Part shown: positions 40,710 to 49,529 of the stretch, in pieces
Position numbering within the stretch: position 1 is the first letter of the stretch
Layout: the number at the start of each line of letters is the position of its first letter
Source: a virus
DNA length: 64,000 nucleotides
Strand: one strand, 5' to 3'
Virus record (IMG/VR): IMGVR_UViG_3300006802_000089
Location: 1-64,000 of that record
Position numbers and translations under genes: made by a program
Notes under the pieces: generated by a model
The model's database searches: none
The model's input: the letters and a program-made list of their open reading frames with translations, nothing else
Told to the model about the DNA's origin: nothing

Positions 40710-41710
40710 TAATTTCCTACTTGTCCACCTTGATTTCCTCCACCAGGATTACTAGGAGGTGTTCCGCCGGTTGTCCCTACGGTTGGAGTAGATGAAGTGT
40801 TATTAGAATTAGGCGGAGTTGTTCCTGTTGCAAAAGTATTATTATCGACTTGAATTGATCCTGTAAATCCTCCAAATAATTCGATATTTTGAGTAGCATC
40901 TGTAGTTGACCAAGTAGTAAATTCACGTAATATAACATGATCAGCTACGCCAGCATCATATACTCCAGCTAAAGCTGCAATTTGAAAACTGTCTGTAGAT
41001 TCAAAATTAGAATTTGGAATTGTTACATCAAAATATGTTTCCCTGATTGTTCCTTCGTCTACCGATACAAAATTATTATCGGGACTTATTTCTATAAATT
41101 CTCCATTTACAAATTGTGTAGATCCATTACGTTTTAGTATAAAAAATCGTATTCCACTCGAAGAATTCGAATTTGAACTATTTACATATCGGTGTCTAAT
41201 TCGTCCTTGCATTCTTAAGTCGTTACCACTTTGTTTTATTACATCAGAAATATAATATTGATTAGTAAAAACTTGCGGTAAGCCTTGTTGTACTATATCC
41301 ATTAATATACCAGTTGAAATTTGTTCAGATTCAATTGTATAATTAGCACTCGGAACATATTGTGCTGTTATAGGATCTATAATATCATCCAAATTGAATT
41401 CAATATCTGGTACCGCAATATTTTTTGCAGCAAATTTAAAGTATTTAAAACGAGTATCAATGTTACGTACTACACTACGATTAACATAAAACAATGACAT
41501 TGCTTCTAATACTAAATTCTGATTGTCTTCCGATCCTTGATTTATTATGATGTTGCCATTATCATCGCGTTCTACAAAATCTGCATTATTAGATTGATAT
41601 GTCAATCCGTTATCAACATAAGGTTGTGCTGCCGGCGGATATGGCTGTTGAGTTGGAGCAACATTTCCTCCGGGTGTTATAATAGGTGGTAAATTTGTAG
41701 ATGCTGGCAT
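40709..41710 (-). CDS. Tail-region structural protein
   Basis: A 333-residue protein with a Pro-rich start (LPPIITPGGNVAPTQQPYPP), a beta-rich core (FKYFKFAAKNIAVPDIEFNL, RMQGRIRHRYVNSSNS, IRFFILKRNGSTQFVNGEF) and a Gly/Pro/Asn/Thr-rich flexible tail from about residue 290. The core looks like a jelly-roll-like binding domain. Single-base overlaps with both neighbours show that it is part of one coupled operon (42864 to 37242). Probably a baseplate component. No enzyme features. Confidence 0.7.
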   Translation of the reverse strand: MPASTNLPPIITPGGNVAPTQQPYPPAAQPYVDNGLTYQSNNADFVERDDNGNIIINQGSEDNQNLVLEAMSLFYVNRSVVRNIDTRFKYFKFAAKNIAVPDIEFNLDDIIDPITAQYVPSANYTIESEQISTGILMDIVQQGLPQVFTNQYYISDVIKQSGNDLRMQGRIRHRYVNSSNSNSSSGIRFFILKRNGSTQFVNGEFIEISPDNNFVSVDEGTIRETYFDVTIPNSNFESTDSFQIAALAGVYDAGVADHVILREFTTWSTTDATQNIELFGGFTGSIQVDNNTFATGTTPPNSNNTSSTPTVGTTGGTPPSNPGGGNQGGQVGN

Positions 41711-42864
41711 TATCTAATAACTTTAAAATAATATTCATCGTCAATGCGTTGTTCAGTGAATCCATCTACAATTTTAAATTCTAAACGATAATATCGCTCA
41801 GGCATAAAACTATTCATGTCAATGTAAATGAAGTTACTTGTTTCATCGCAACTAACTTTATTATAAATATTATCAAAAGGAATTATGACTTCATCTGTGT
41901 TAGCATCCAATATAGAGTAATATGTAGTCGTTGGAAAACGTTTTACCGTTTGCAAAGGATATAAATTTGTAGGAGATTTTCTTGGATATCTGTCTCGGCC
42001 GTACAATCTAACTTTTACTATATCCGTATCTCGGTATTCTGCTTTGAGTTTAGTATACATTGAAAATGATTCTAAATCTACTTCTGGCAAAGTGTTATCA
42101 TAAGTAGAATTGTCCCAATACATCACAAGTTTAGGCACATATATAGTATGTGTTTCTCGACTAAAAAATCTGATATATCCTTGTTTGTTGTTATCTGCTT
42201 CATCTGCCTCAGAAAATTTAAGCAAAAATCCGTTGTTTTCTACTTCATTTAAATTAGAGCCAGATATCCACAAACGAACAGCTTCTGTAACATCCATGTT
42301 AATATCTGTTGGACGATATAAAAATGATTCTGATTCATCCAAACCCGGCTGATAAAAATATGAACTATTAAAAGAAGATGTATTAAATATACCAGATCCG
42401 CTCTGATACAACCAACTACCTCCTTCTCCAGATCCAGATATATAAAGACTTGTTCCGGGTATATTGATTTGCTGCGAACTAGATATCCATGCAGATCCAC
42501 TGAGTGGTTGGTCCCACGCAATACCGTTTGTTACTATTGGATTAGAATTTTCAAATCCGGTACCATTAATCCATTCTTGTCCAACTACTAATGCATCAAT
42601 AGTATAATCTGCCGGTAAATTTTTTGCATGTGTTGTAAATAATTGTAAAACAAATTTACACTGATTAATATCTGCACTATACTTTGATAAAGCCGCTGTT
42701 ATTTCAGACATATCAAATTTTACAACAGATCTAGATTTTTCTAATGTTTCTCCATCTGTTGCTAAGCGCTTACCTACTTCTAGTATTTCATCTATACCGG
42801 TATTACGGGTTGGTGATGATTCATATAAAGTAGCATCTGATTCTGCGTAAAATATTCTAAACAT
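41710..42864 (-). CDS. Tail protein with DNRLRE-like domain
   Basis: A 384-residue protein. It begins MFRIFYAESDATLYESSPTR and has 'SRSVVKFDMSEI', 'CKFVLQLFTTHAKNLPADYT', 'GQEWINGTGF' and 'INMDVTEAVRLWISG', the layout of DNRLRE/carbohydrate-binding-module-like domains found on surface and tail proteins. The C-terminal 150 residues form a second beta domain (VRLYGRDRYPRKSPTNLYPL, YYRLEFKIVDGFTE). It may be a tail or fibre protein contacting the host surface. It is the second gene of the coupled tail operon. Confidence 0.7.
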   Translation of the reverse strand: MFRIFYAESDATLYESSPTRNTGIDEILEVGKRLATDGETLEKSRSVVKFDMSEITAALSKYSADINQCKFVLQLFTTHAKNLPADYTIDALVVGQEWINGTGFENSNPIVTNGIAWDQPLSGSAWISSSQQINIPGTSLYISGSGEGGSWLYQSGSGIFNTSSFNSSYFYQPGLDESESFLYRPTDINMDVTEAVRLWISGSNLNEVENNGFLLKFSEADEADNNKQGYIRFFSRETHTIYVPKLVMYWDNSTYDNTLPEVDLESFSMYTKLKAEYRDTDIVKVRLYGRDRYPRKSPTNLYPLQTVKRFPTTTYYSILDANTDEVIIPFDNIYNKVSCDETSNFIYIDMNSFMPERYYRLEFKIVDGFTEQRIDDEYYFKVIR

Positions 42865-42874
42865 GTTTTATCTT

Positions 42875-43330
42875 TTATAAAGAACCAGTTCCTAAACTGA
42901 TTTGTAAACAACTTCCACTACGCCATAATTGTCCGTTAACGCCTGGATCAGTCGTAGGTAAAGACGCAGTATAAAATAATATAGTTCCATTTGCTATGAA
43001 TGTTTCTGATACATCTAATCGATTAATCGAAGCGCTTGTTGCAGTAACGGAAGATCCGCTCATATATGATGCAGAAATTGCATTAGCAACATAGCTAGCA
43101 GTTTGAGCTGTTTCTACGTAACTTGCAGTTTGCGATAATGTAACATAACTTGCAGTGTCAGCAGTACCTGTTAAATTGCCAATTAAACTTCCAGTAATAT
43201 TTAAAGATCCAGAAATACTTATATCTTGCAATGTATTTCCAGTTAATACGTCATATAAATCAGAAACAAAACTTGCTGAAATTAATCCACCATTCACAAT
43301 TTGTGAACGATTATCGTCTAATACGCCCAT
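42875..43330 (-). CDS. Short fibre protein with nine-residue repeats
   Basis: A 151-residue fibre-like protein. Residues about 58-95 contain four copies of a nine-residue unit, TASYVTLSQ, TASYVETAQ, TASYVANAI and SASYMSGSS, a regular pattern typical of trimeric fibre shafts. It is preceded by SGSLNITGSLIGNLTGTAD, which resembles the shafts of the appendage genes at 3.8-4.9 kb. The end reads DPGVNGQLWRSGSCLQISLG, a small tip domain. It lies beside gp6, so it may be a short baseplate-attached fibre. Confidence 0.72.
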   Translation of the reverse strand: MGVLDDNRSQIVNGGLISASFVSDLYDVLTGNTLQDISISGSLNITGSLIGNLTGTADTASYVTLSQTASYVETAQTASYVANAISASYMSGSSVTATSASINRLDVSETFIANGTILFYTASLPTTDPGVNGQLWRSGSCLQISLGTGSL

Positions 43331-43347
43331 GATATATTCTTTTTAAT

Positions 43348-43355
43348 ATAAATAT
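43348..43355 (-). promoter_or_regulatory. Late-type motif before the short fibre gene
   Basis: ATATTTAT on the minus strand, 17 bases before the start codon in the 30-base gap after gp6. It would drive the tail operon 43330-37242. Confidence 0.55.
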
Positions 43356-43360
43356 AAGCC

Positions 43361-45244
43361 CTAGTAATTTACTACTCGGCCTTTTATATCTGAATTTGGG
43401 AATTTGATTTCAAAAATACTTGGATCCAATGATGGATATACTATACCGTTACGTGTCGACGCAGTTAAATCATATTGATTTCCAGAATATCCTTGATCAG
43501 AGTCATATTTGTTATCCATGATTACACTAACAACGTTTTGAACTCCTTTTGTTGCTCCGATAAGATTAACAACTTCTGATTTTATAATCGGTTGATTTAT
43601 CTGCCAACGATCTATATTAAAATAATCTTTTAAATTTGCAACACAATCTAATAAAACGGAATTACTATTATAATTAGGCAGTACTGTAATTTCAAAATCC
43701 AAAGCAATATTAATAACAAATGCATCTTTAATATTGATAGCATCCGTTAAAATACGATAATAACCTAAATAAGTTTGTAAGTTTTCTTTTACTGCCTGAT
43801 TCAAGTTCACTAGTTGTTTGTTAGAATTATATCCTAACAGATACAAATTCATTGCAAACGGATTAGGACTATTTTCTTCTATAACTTGCTGTTGAGTTAA
43901 TTGATCATCTGGGACTATGTATGCTTTAGCAACACTTCCGAATTTAGCTGGCATTGAATAACATCTAACAACATAATCTTCTATAGTTACAGATCTATTC
44001 TGTGTTGCAAAATTTGTAACGGCATTAGTTTTAATATCAATGATACTTTCTCGAGACTTAGCTCCAACAGCAGGAGTTGCATTATTTACAGAAAGTGTTC
44101 TTTTTACAAAATTTAAAACTGAAGAAGAAACTCCTGTTGCATTAACATTGTCTACGTATTCAACAAAATCTACTTGCGTTAACGTGTTAGTAGGAACATT
44201 ATCAGTTATTCCATTTCCAATAGTATATGTAACCGTTAACGTGGTGTTAGACGGTGCTTGTCCATATGCTCTCGTATATAAAAAATTAGATGGATCGATA
44301 TCAACATCAATTGGTCTACGGAAGCCGGCTAATCCATTTCCTACATTGTCGGCATTTGGAATAATTTCTTCATCATTATTATCTGATATGCCTGCTCCGA
44401 ATTGTAATTCAGTTTTATTATCACTTCTTAAACGTGTAACATATCGTTTAGCAGTTTTACGAAGTTTTAAGAGTTTAGGAACATTTCCTCGATACTGACT
44501 CAATACCGGATCATTTTCTACAATATTTTCAATTTCTTCAAATATAGTATCTTGTCCTAAATAAGGTACCTGATACCAATTATCTCCATCTGATTCTTCA
44601 ACACTTATAATATCAATAACATTAGTTTCAGGCAAAACTACTTTGTCATATGGTAACGGATCATTAAAAGTATATTCAGATGTTTTTACTTCCCCGGATA
44701 CAGCTTGTACTTGTTTTTTTAATAAATAATATGTTGGTAAATTAGTAGTTTCATCAGATTCATACACAGTAACTTCAGTAGTATTATTTGATCCAGATGC
44801 AGAAAAGTCTATAGTATCTAATGTTCTGAATTGTGCCGAACCATTATTTTGTTTGATACGCATTCCTGGTTTAACATTTAACGCATATGTATAATCAGGA
44901 CGAACATCAGCTCCTGTACCTATAGCCGGGACAAGTTGAAATACATCCAAGGTAACATAAGCAGGAACTGAATTTTTTACGTTATATCCTAATGCTTTTG
45001 ATAATTCATAAACATTTGCACGTTCTGTTGCTTGTTGTATGATAGATTCTTTTAGATTAGTATCCGCATAATATGAAAGAACATCTCCAACATATGCAGC
45101 CATTTCTAAAAATATTGATCCTGGCGATGCATCACTAAAATCGGTATAATCATTAGGAAAATACTGTTTAGTAAAATTTATAAGATTCTGTTTGAATTGA
45201 GCGAAATCTTTTCCTAGGTAAGATATATCTTTTTTTATTTCCAT
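43361..45244 (-). CDS. Baseplate wedge protein, gp6-like
   Basis: A 627-residue protein of the gp6/baseplate J type. The N terminus is typical: YLGKDFAQFKQNLINFTKQY, then YTDFSDASPGSIFLEMAAYV, GDVLSYYADTNLKES and RANVYELSKALGYNVK. The C-terminal third has RSVTIEDYVVRCYSMPAKFG and a domain on the order of 'DAFVINIALDFEITVLPNYN'. T4 gp6 is 660 residues. It dimerises and forms the inner ring of the baseplate wedge, working with gp25, whose gene lies two bases upstream in the same transcript. Confidence 0.92.
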   Translation of the reverse strand: MEIKKDISYLGKDFAQFKQNLINFTKQYFPNDYTDFSDASPGSIFLEMAAYVGDVLSYYADTNLKESIIQQATERANVYELSKALGYNVKNSVPAYVTLDVFQLVPAIGTGADVRPDYTYALNVKPGMRIKQNNGSAQFRTLDTIDFSASGSNNTTEVTVYESDETTNLPTYYLLKKQVQAVSGEVKTSEYTFNDPLPYDKVVLPETNVIDIISVEESDGDNWYQVPYLGQDTIFEEIENIVENDPVLSQYRGNVPKLLKLRKTAKRYVTRLRSDNKTELQFGAGISDNNDEEIIPNADNVGNGLAGFRRPIDVDIDPSNFLYTRAYGQAPSNTTLTVTYTIGNGITDNVPTNTLTQVDFVEYVDNVNATGVSSSVLNFVKRTLSVNNATPAVGAKSRESIIDIKTNAVTNFATQNRSVTIEDYVVRCYSMPAKFGSVAKAYIVPDDQLTQQQVIEENSPNPFAMNLYLLGYNSNKQLVNLNQAVKENLQTYLGYYRILTDAINIKDAFVINIALDFEITVLPNYNSNSVLLDCVANLKDYFNIDRWQINQPIIKSEVVNLIGATKGVQNVVSVIMDNKYDSDQGYSGNQYDLTASTRNGIVYPSLDPSIFEIKFPNSDIKGRVVNY

Positions 45245-45246
45245 GA

Positions 45247-45699
45247 TTATTCTATATTAACTACACCACTTTCATCAGCCGTTACAGTTACCGTGTCTGT
45301 TTTCAAAGATCCGTTAATTCCAAACGTAATTGATATTTTAACGTTATGTGGTAAATTCGGATCATCTTCTGCAGTTACAATATCAAATTGTTGTATTTCG
45401 ATATAAGGTAGCCAAAACGAAATTTCATCTGTTATTAATGTTTCAATTTCTTGTTTTAAATCAGATACATTTGGTTCAAATACTAAATTTAATAATAATG
45501 TACCAAAATTCACATTATGTAGTCGTTCGCCTTTTCTAGTTAATAATAAATTTTTTAAATTATCACGGGCTTGATCAATTGATAAGTAATTCAAATCAAA
45601 TACACCAGGATTATTAAAAATTAATTTAACTCCTAATGCAATTTCTGAAACAACTGAATTTTCAGATTCTTGTTGATTTGATATTATCTGATATGCCAT
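45247..45699 (-). CDS. Baseplate wedge protein, gp25-like
   Basis: A 150-residue protein of the GPW/gp25 family: SIDQARDNLKNLLLTRKGER, then LHNVNFGTLLLNLVFEP, ending with IEIQQFDIVTAEDD and a beta strand. The RKGER motif and the following '(V/P)xFGT' are the family signature. T4 gp25 has 132 residues. It caps the sheath end and is a core part of the inner baseplate. Its start codon overlaps the stop of the gene upstream by one base, and gp6 follows by two bases. Confidence 0.92.
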   Translation of the reverse strand: MAYQIISNQQESENSVVSEIALGVKLIFNNPGVFDLNYLSIDQARDNLKNLLLTRKGERLHNVNFGTLLLNLVFEPNVSDLKQEIETLITDEISFWLPYIEIQQFDIVTAEDDPNLPHNVKISITFGINGSLKTDTVTVTADESGVVNIE

Positions 45700-46199
45700 T
45701 ATTTACCTTTTTTCTTGTCTATTGCTTTCATCAGCGCTGAATAATCTCTGGTGATAGCTTTTGCAACTGCAGGATCTACTTGCATGTTTTTACCAGTTTC
45801 TGGATCCTGCATAACAGCTGGTGCTGCCATGTTAGATTGCATTCCCATTTTTCTGGCCGCGCCGAAATTCATTGCATCTGCAGAAGTCATTGTGATATCT
45901 TCTGTCATTAATTCTGCATAAGAATTCATTGTTAATGGTGTTTCTTCACGAAGTGAATCGGTATCGTTTAGAATGCTAGAAAATTTATTTTCTTTAAAAT
46001 TTACTTTGCGTTTAGGTTTTGTTGGTTTCGGAATAACCGGATTAGACAGTTGTTTATTACTAATAACATCCGTTTTCATTTCATTGATAGTTGATTGTAA
46101 CCCTTCTTGTAGTATTTCAGACAGTTCTTCTTTAATTACTTTACGAACTTCTTCGGCTACTACTTGTTTTAAAACTGAAATTAATTTTGATTGACTCAT
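45699..46199 (-). CDS. Helical protein beside gp25, unknown
   Basis: A 166-residue protein. Residues 4-45 form amphipathic helices (LISVLKQVVAEEVRKVIKEE, LSEILQEGLQSTINEMKTDV), followed by a Lys/Pro linker and a Met/Ala-rich segment. 'YAELMTEDITMTSADAMNFG' and 'PAVAKAITRDYSALMKAID' are the best-conserved-looking parts. No family is known to me; the location and coupling with gp25 suggest a baseplate or tail assembly protein, perhaps a chaperone. It carries several L/I-x-E sites by composition, which I do not regard as leader-like. Confidence 0.6.
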   Translation of the reverse strand: MSQSKLISVLKQVVAEEVRKVIKEELSEILQEGLQSTINEMKTDVISNKQLSNPVIPKPTKPKRKVNFKENKFSSILNDTDSLREETPLTMNSYAELMTEDITMTSADAMNFGAARKMGMQSNMAAPAVMQDPETGKNMQVDPAVAKAITRDYSALMKAIDKKKGK

Positions 46200-46216
46200 A
46201 ATTACTTTTTTTATAT

Positions 46217-46224
46217 ATAAATAT
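46217..46224 (-). promoter_or_regulatory. Late-type motif before the gp25/gp6 unit
   Basis: ATATTTAT on the minus strand, 17 bases before the start of the 166-residue gene that leads into gp25 and gp6. Confidence 0.55.
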
Positions 46225-46244
46225 TAATATGTACGATTTATAGG

Positions 46245-47087
46245 TTAAGTCCAAGAGCCATTAGTTGGCTTAGGTCCGAATAATTGATTTGTTTGGGTAT
46301 CTATGTAAAAGTCACCTGCTGTTCCAATTGTATTTAATGGAGATCCTTGTCCGGTTAAAACATTGGTAGGTAGTTCTACCAAATTGTTAATAACATCAAA
46401 TCCTCCATCTATTAATTCTACTATTTCTTGATACCTAGCATCTAAATCTTCGTCAGACACATTTAGTTCCGTGTAGAATGTGCTTGGAAATTGTTCTAAT
46501 AATTCTTCTGCAGTTGGAGGCGTTACTAATGTTACATCAATAGTATCATTTCCTGATAAATTGTTTAAGAAATCATTAACACGATCTGCAGATTCATTGC
46601 ATAAATTATTTAGGAATTGTTGTGCTTGTGCAGCAGATGTTAAAATTGTAGGAAACAATGCTAATAAACGATCGAATATACTAAGCAATATATTAGCAAC
46701 CGTTAATGAATTTTGAGCTAATTGTGCGTTAGATTCTCCGGCACTTTGAGCGGCTCCATTAGTAGGAGTTACTAGAGTTGCTGCTAATGCAGCGGCTTGT
46801 CCAACTCTTGCTAATATTTTTAAAACATTCACTACCGTAGATAAAACTGCAATTAAATCATTTATCTTTTCCAAAAAATTTAATAACGCTTCCAGTTTAT
46901 TACGTAATTCTCGTACGTCTGCATCGTCGCAAGATACATTGGTAGGGATATTTTCTAACAGATTAGGAATTTGAATTGCTCCTAATTGTTGTAAAGTTCC
47001 GATATACTTGTTAAGTAACGGAAGCAAACGTTCAGCAATTAAAACCGGAGGCGCAGCAATTTGATTGATAGGAAATGGAGATGCCAT
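46245..47087 (-). CDS. Helical baseplate-region protein with fibre-like tail
   Basis: A 280-residue protein. The first 180 residues are long hydrophobic and amphipathic helices (APPVLIAERLLPLLNKYIGT, LNFLEKINDLIAVLSTVVNV, ILLSIFDRLLALFPTILTSA) without clear transmembrane topology. The C-terminal 35 residues (TGQGSPLNTIGTAGDFYIDT, NQLFGPKPTNGSW) match the short tip domain that ends many phage fibre proteins. It sits between gp5-like and gp25-like genes in the baseplate cluster, so it is probably part of the central baseplate. Function is not recognised. Confidence 0.62.
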   Translation of the reverse strand: MASPFPINQIAAPPVLIAERLLPLLNKYIGTLQQLGAIQIPNLLENIPTNVSCDDADVRELRNKLEALLNFLEKINDLIAVLSTVVNVLKILARVGQAAALAATLVTPTNGAAQSAGESNAQLAQNSLTVANILLSIFDRLLALFPTILTSAAQAQQFLNNLCNESADRVNDFLNNLSGNDTIDVTLVTPPTAEELLEQFPSTFYTELNVSDEDLDARYQEIVELIDGGFDVINNLVELPTNVLTGQGSPLNTIGTAGDFYIDTQTNQLFGPKPTNGSWT

Positions 47088-47089
47088 AA

Positions 47090-48088
47090 TTATTCAGTTC
47101 GTTTATCTTGTTGAATCTTAGGATTAAGAATGTTATTTAATTTACCAGAAGCTTCTAGTAAACTAATCTGATCTACTGCAGATGTTATAAGTGTGTTATC
47201 TGCAGATTTAAATCCAGATGTTAATACATTTAATATATTATTTAATACATCATGTAATTCTGTAGAATATATTCCATCTTCCTTGTTTATATCAGTACCA
47301 AATACTACTTTGGCTGTGTTTAACTCAATGTTATTAGGTGCATTAATCGTTACACTATCAGTTTTTGCGTTTAAATTGATTCGGTCTGCAACGCCTATAA
47401 ATTGTGATTGATACCCGTTTTCTTGTTTTAATGATTTAGTAACGGTATATCCGGATATTTCTTGCGTGCTAGTTAAATATATTGAAGAATAATCTGAGTT
47501 TGGATTTTCTGTAATAAACTGACTGTTAGTATTGTTTTTAGTATTTGAAATTATTATTATAGGATCTCCGTCAGATCCATTTTTATTTCTCCAACCCGGT
47601 TGTTTCGAAAAAGTTGTATCCTGTGTTTTCAATGTGCTGCCAAATCGAATTCGATTACCCCATCTTCCTTGAATTATTCGATCACCGGGATATGGCTGTA
47701 ATGTTGATATACTTTTTTCTGATATCCGTTTTTGCCAAGCTGTTGATAGTTCTTTGCCTACCGAATTATTTGTTTTATATGTAACTCCTGGTAATAAATT
47801 ATTATTAACAGTTGTTTGTATTGAATATGTAGTTAAAAAATACCAATCATATCTTCTTGTGCTAGTATTAGATTCTTGTCTAAGTCCTTTGAATATTAAA
47901 ACATGTTCTCCGGGTATTGGTATTACTAAATCGTGTATATTTGCTGGACGGACATTTTCATACACTCTAACATTAACATCGGATATAGTTCTAACAGTAA
48001 TTCTCAATTCATCTGATTCATTATTATTAGAATCATTAAAAGCATTACTAGTGTTTAAAACTTCAGCAATTTTTAATTTAGTTATCAT
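47090..48088 (-). CDS. Baseplate spike/hub protein, gp5-like
   Basis: A 332-residue protein. Residues 45-95 (VRPANIHDLVIPIPGEHVLI) and the block YPGDRIIQGRWGNRIRFGST (about 133-152) are typical of OB-fold regions of gp5/VgrG-type spike proteins. The following 'GWRNKNGSDGDPIIIISN' and a Thr/Asn-rich beta stretch (INLNAKTDSVTINAPNNIEL) suit a beta-helix spike. T4 gp5 also carries a lysozyme domain; none is visible here, so wall cutting may be done by another protein. The C-terminal 80 residues are helical. It overlaps the upstream gene by 11 bases. Confidence 0.72.
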   Translation of the reverse strand: MITKLKIAEVLNTSNAFNDSNNNESDELRITVRTISDVNVRVYENVRPANIHDLVIPIPGEHVLIFKGLRQESNTSTRRYDWYFLTTYSIQTTVNNNLLPGVTYKTNNSVGKELSTAWQKRISEKSISTLQPYPGDRIIQGRWGNRIRFGSTLKTQDTTFSKQPGWRNKNGSDGDPIIIISNTKNNTNSQFITENPNSDYSSIYLTSTQEISGYTVTKSLKQENGYQSQFIGVADRINLNAKTDSVTINAPNNIELNTAKVVFGTDINKEDGIYSTELHDVLNNILNVLTSGFKSADNTLITSAVDQISLLEASGKLNNILNPKIQQDKRTE

Positions 48089-48521
48089 CTGACTTAGATA
48101 CCTTGTTTTTAACTTGATCTACTCGCGATTGCATATTACGCTCTTCGTCATCAATACGTTTTATTTCTTCTATTTCATCTTCTAATTCCGTAACATAGTT
48201 TTGTTCAGCAATAGCTAAAAGTTGTTTCTTTTCTTCATCACTCATTAATCCGTCTGCACCAGAAATAGTTTGTTTGGTAGAAATATAACGCTGCGTAATT
48301 GCCGCTAATTTAATCAGATGATCATCGTTCTTAACAGATATATCCAGATATTCTTTGATAAGTGGAACAATGATAGTAGCATCAGATGCATTCTTGATTA
48401 AAGGTTGCAACTGTGCTATCATTTGGCTGATTTGCCGATCTTTCTTTTTGGAATTATGGTATATGTCGGACATCAAGTCCGAGAAAGAAGTATCCTTGAA
48501 TAGTTTGTCATCTTTATCCAT
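48078..48521 (-). CDS. Charged helical protein upstream of gp5-like gene
   Basis: A 147-residue, acidic, helical protein (LFKDTSFSDLMSDIYHNSKK, IVPLIKEYLDISVKNDDHLI, YVTELEDEIEEIKRIDDEER). The conserved-looking core is 'ISQMIAQLQPLIKNASDATI' followed by 'AAITQRYIS'. I recall similar proteins near gp5 or gp55 in marine T4-like phages but no function. It may be a tail assembly chaperone. A late-type motif lies 14 bases upstream and the gene is coupled to the gp5-like gene. Confidence 0.6.
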   Translation of the reverse strand: MDKDDKLFKDTSFSDLMSDIYHNSKKKDRQISQMIAQLQPLIKNASDATIIVPLIKEYLDISVKNDDHLIKLAAITQRYISTKQTISGADGLMSDEEKKQLLAIAEQNYVTELEDEIEEIKRIDDEERNMQSRVDQVKNKVSKSDDN

Positions 48522-48535
48522 AACGCTTTTTAATA

Positions 48536-48543
48536 ATAAATAT
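48536..48543 (-). promoter_or_regulatory. Late-type motif between gp55-like and tail genes
   Basis: ATATTTAT on the minus strand, 14 bases before the 147-residue gene; it separates the gp55-like gene from the first tail gene. Confidence 0.55.
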
Positions 48544-49253
48544 CAAAAAGGCAATTTCATGAACTCTGATTGTTGATACTCTTCGAATTTGTCTTCATAT
48601 AATCGTTTGATGGTTTTCATTACTCTGGTAATGTAGGTGGTTTGTGCTGGTTCTAGTTTAGCACGTTCCCGTATCAATATGTATAAAGACTTTTTGTTGT
48701 ATTCTTCTATATTTTCACGATTTTCAAAAAAGTGTAAAACTGAATCTGCTACATGAATATCTAATGACGAACTAAATATATAATTCAAATTGCGATAACA
48801 ATAATCTACAAATTCGTCCATAAACACTCGCAAATTGTCTTGCATTTCATCATTATCAATTTCAGTCATGACGTTTCGTTGTTCATCTAAATCGAATTCT
48901 TCTGCTTTTTGTTTTATTTTTTTATATGCTTTTGAATTCTCTGCAATCAGATAGTTCCATGATGTTCTGGTGTAATAAGAATAAGCTTTACCAGATTCCG
49001 GATTGAATTTATCTAAACGAGCAGTTAAATACGTAACTAAATCTGTTTGCAAATCAGAAAACGTAGAATCGATATAGTCAGGTTTCATTTTGTTAATTAA
49101 ATTTTCCGCAAGTTTCATGAATGCAGGAAATATGAATCTGCGATATACTCGTTCTTTAAGAACTGGTCTTTCTTCTAGTTGATTGTATGCTACGATTGCT
49201 GCCTGTGTGATGGATGTAAAATAATTATTACTTTTCTTCCTCTTGCGTCCCAT
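48543..49253 (-). CDS. Late-transcription sigma factor, gp55-like
   Basis: A 236-residue protein with features of T4 gp55 (185 residues), the divergent sigma factor for late promoters: 'YRRFIFPAFMKLAENLINKM', 'FSDLQTDLVTYLTARLDKFN' and 'PESGKAYSYYTRTSWNYLIA', followed by helices where a region-4-like part would be (YNKKSLYILIRERAKLEP, TYITRVMKTIKRLY). The 'KFNPxxGKAxSYY' block is the clearest. It should direct host RNA polymerase to the ATATTTAT-type motifs. gp33 and gp45 are not in the window. It is coupled to the membrane-protein gene upstream by a 26-base overlap. Confidence 0.85.
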   Translation of the reverse strand: MGRKRKKSNNYFTSITQAAIVAYNQLEERPVLKERVYRRFIFPAFMKLAENLINKMKPDYIDSTFSDLQTDLVTYLTARLDKFNPESGKAYSYYTRTSWNYLIAENSKAYKKIKQKAEEFDLDEQRNVMTEIDNDEMQDNLRVFMDEFVDYCYRNLNYIFSSSLDIHVADSVLHFFENRENIEEYNKKSLYILIRERAKLEPAQTTYITRVMKTIKRLYEDKFEEYQQSEFMKLPF

Positions 49254-49527
49254 TGAATTCTTCGTTTAAATTGTCTATTACTTCTTTTAATAATTGAAAT
49301 GTTGTGCCTGCTTCATCTTCTTTTTCAAATGCACCGAGTCGATCAATTCGCTTCATGTTGCGATGTGCTTCATCAATCATTCTGTACATATATTCAGAAA
49401 GCTGTTCTACTTCATCGGTATAATCTACCTGGTCTGCTAGTAGTCCTGCTAGCACATAAGCTCGATAAGCAAAGTATGCAGCAGCGCCTAATCCTAGCAT
49501 ACAAAGTATTGTTAGTGATATAATCAT
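49228..49527 (-). CDS. Small membrane protein, unknown
   Basis: A 99-residue protein with one N-terminal membrane segment (ISLTILCMLGLGAAAYFAYR, residues 3-22) and a charged helical tail (TDEVEQLSEYMYRMIDEAHR, NMKRIDRLGAFEKEDEAG). The layout (N-terminal anchor, cytoplasmic or periplasmic coil) occurs next to gp55 in other T4-like phages as I recall, without a known function. It overlaps the gp55-like gene by 26 bases and follows the HD-domain gene by two bases, so it belongs to the same message. Confidence 0.6.
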   Translation of the reverse strand: MIISLTILCMLGLGAAAYFAYRAYVLAGLLADQVDYTDEVEQLSEYMYRMIDEAHRNMKRIDRLGAFEKEDEAGTTFQLLKEVIDNLNEEFNGTQEEEK

Positions 49528-49529
49528 GA

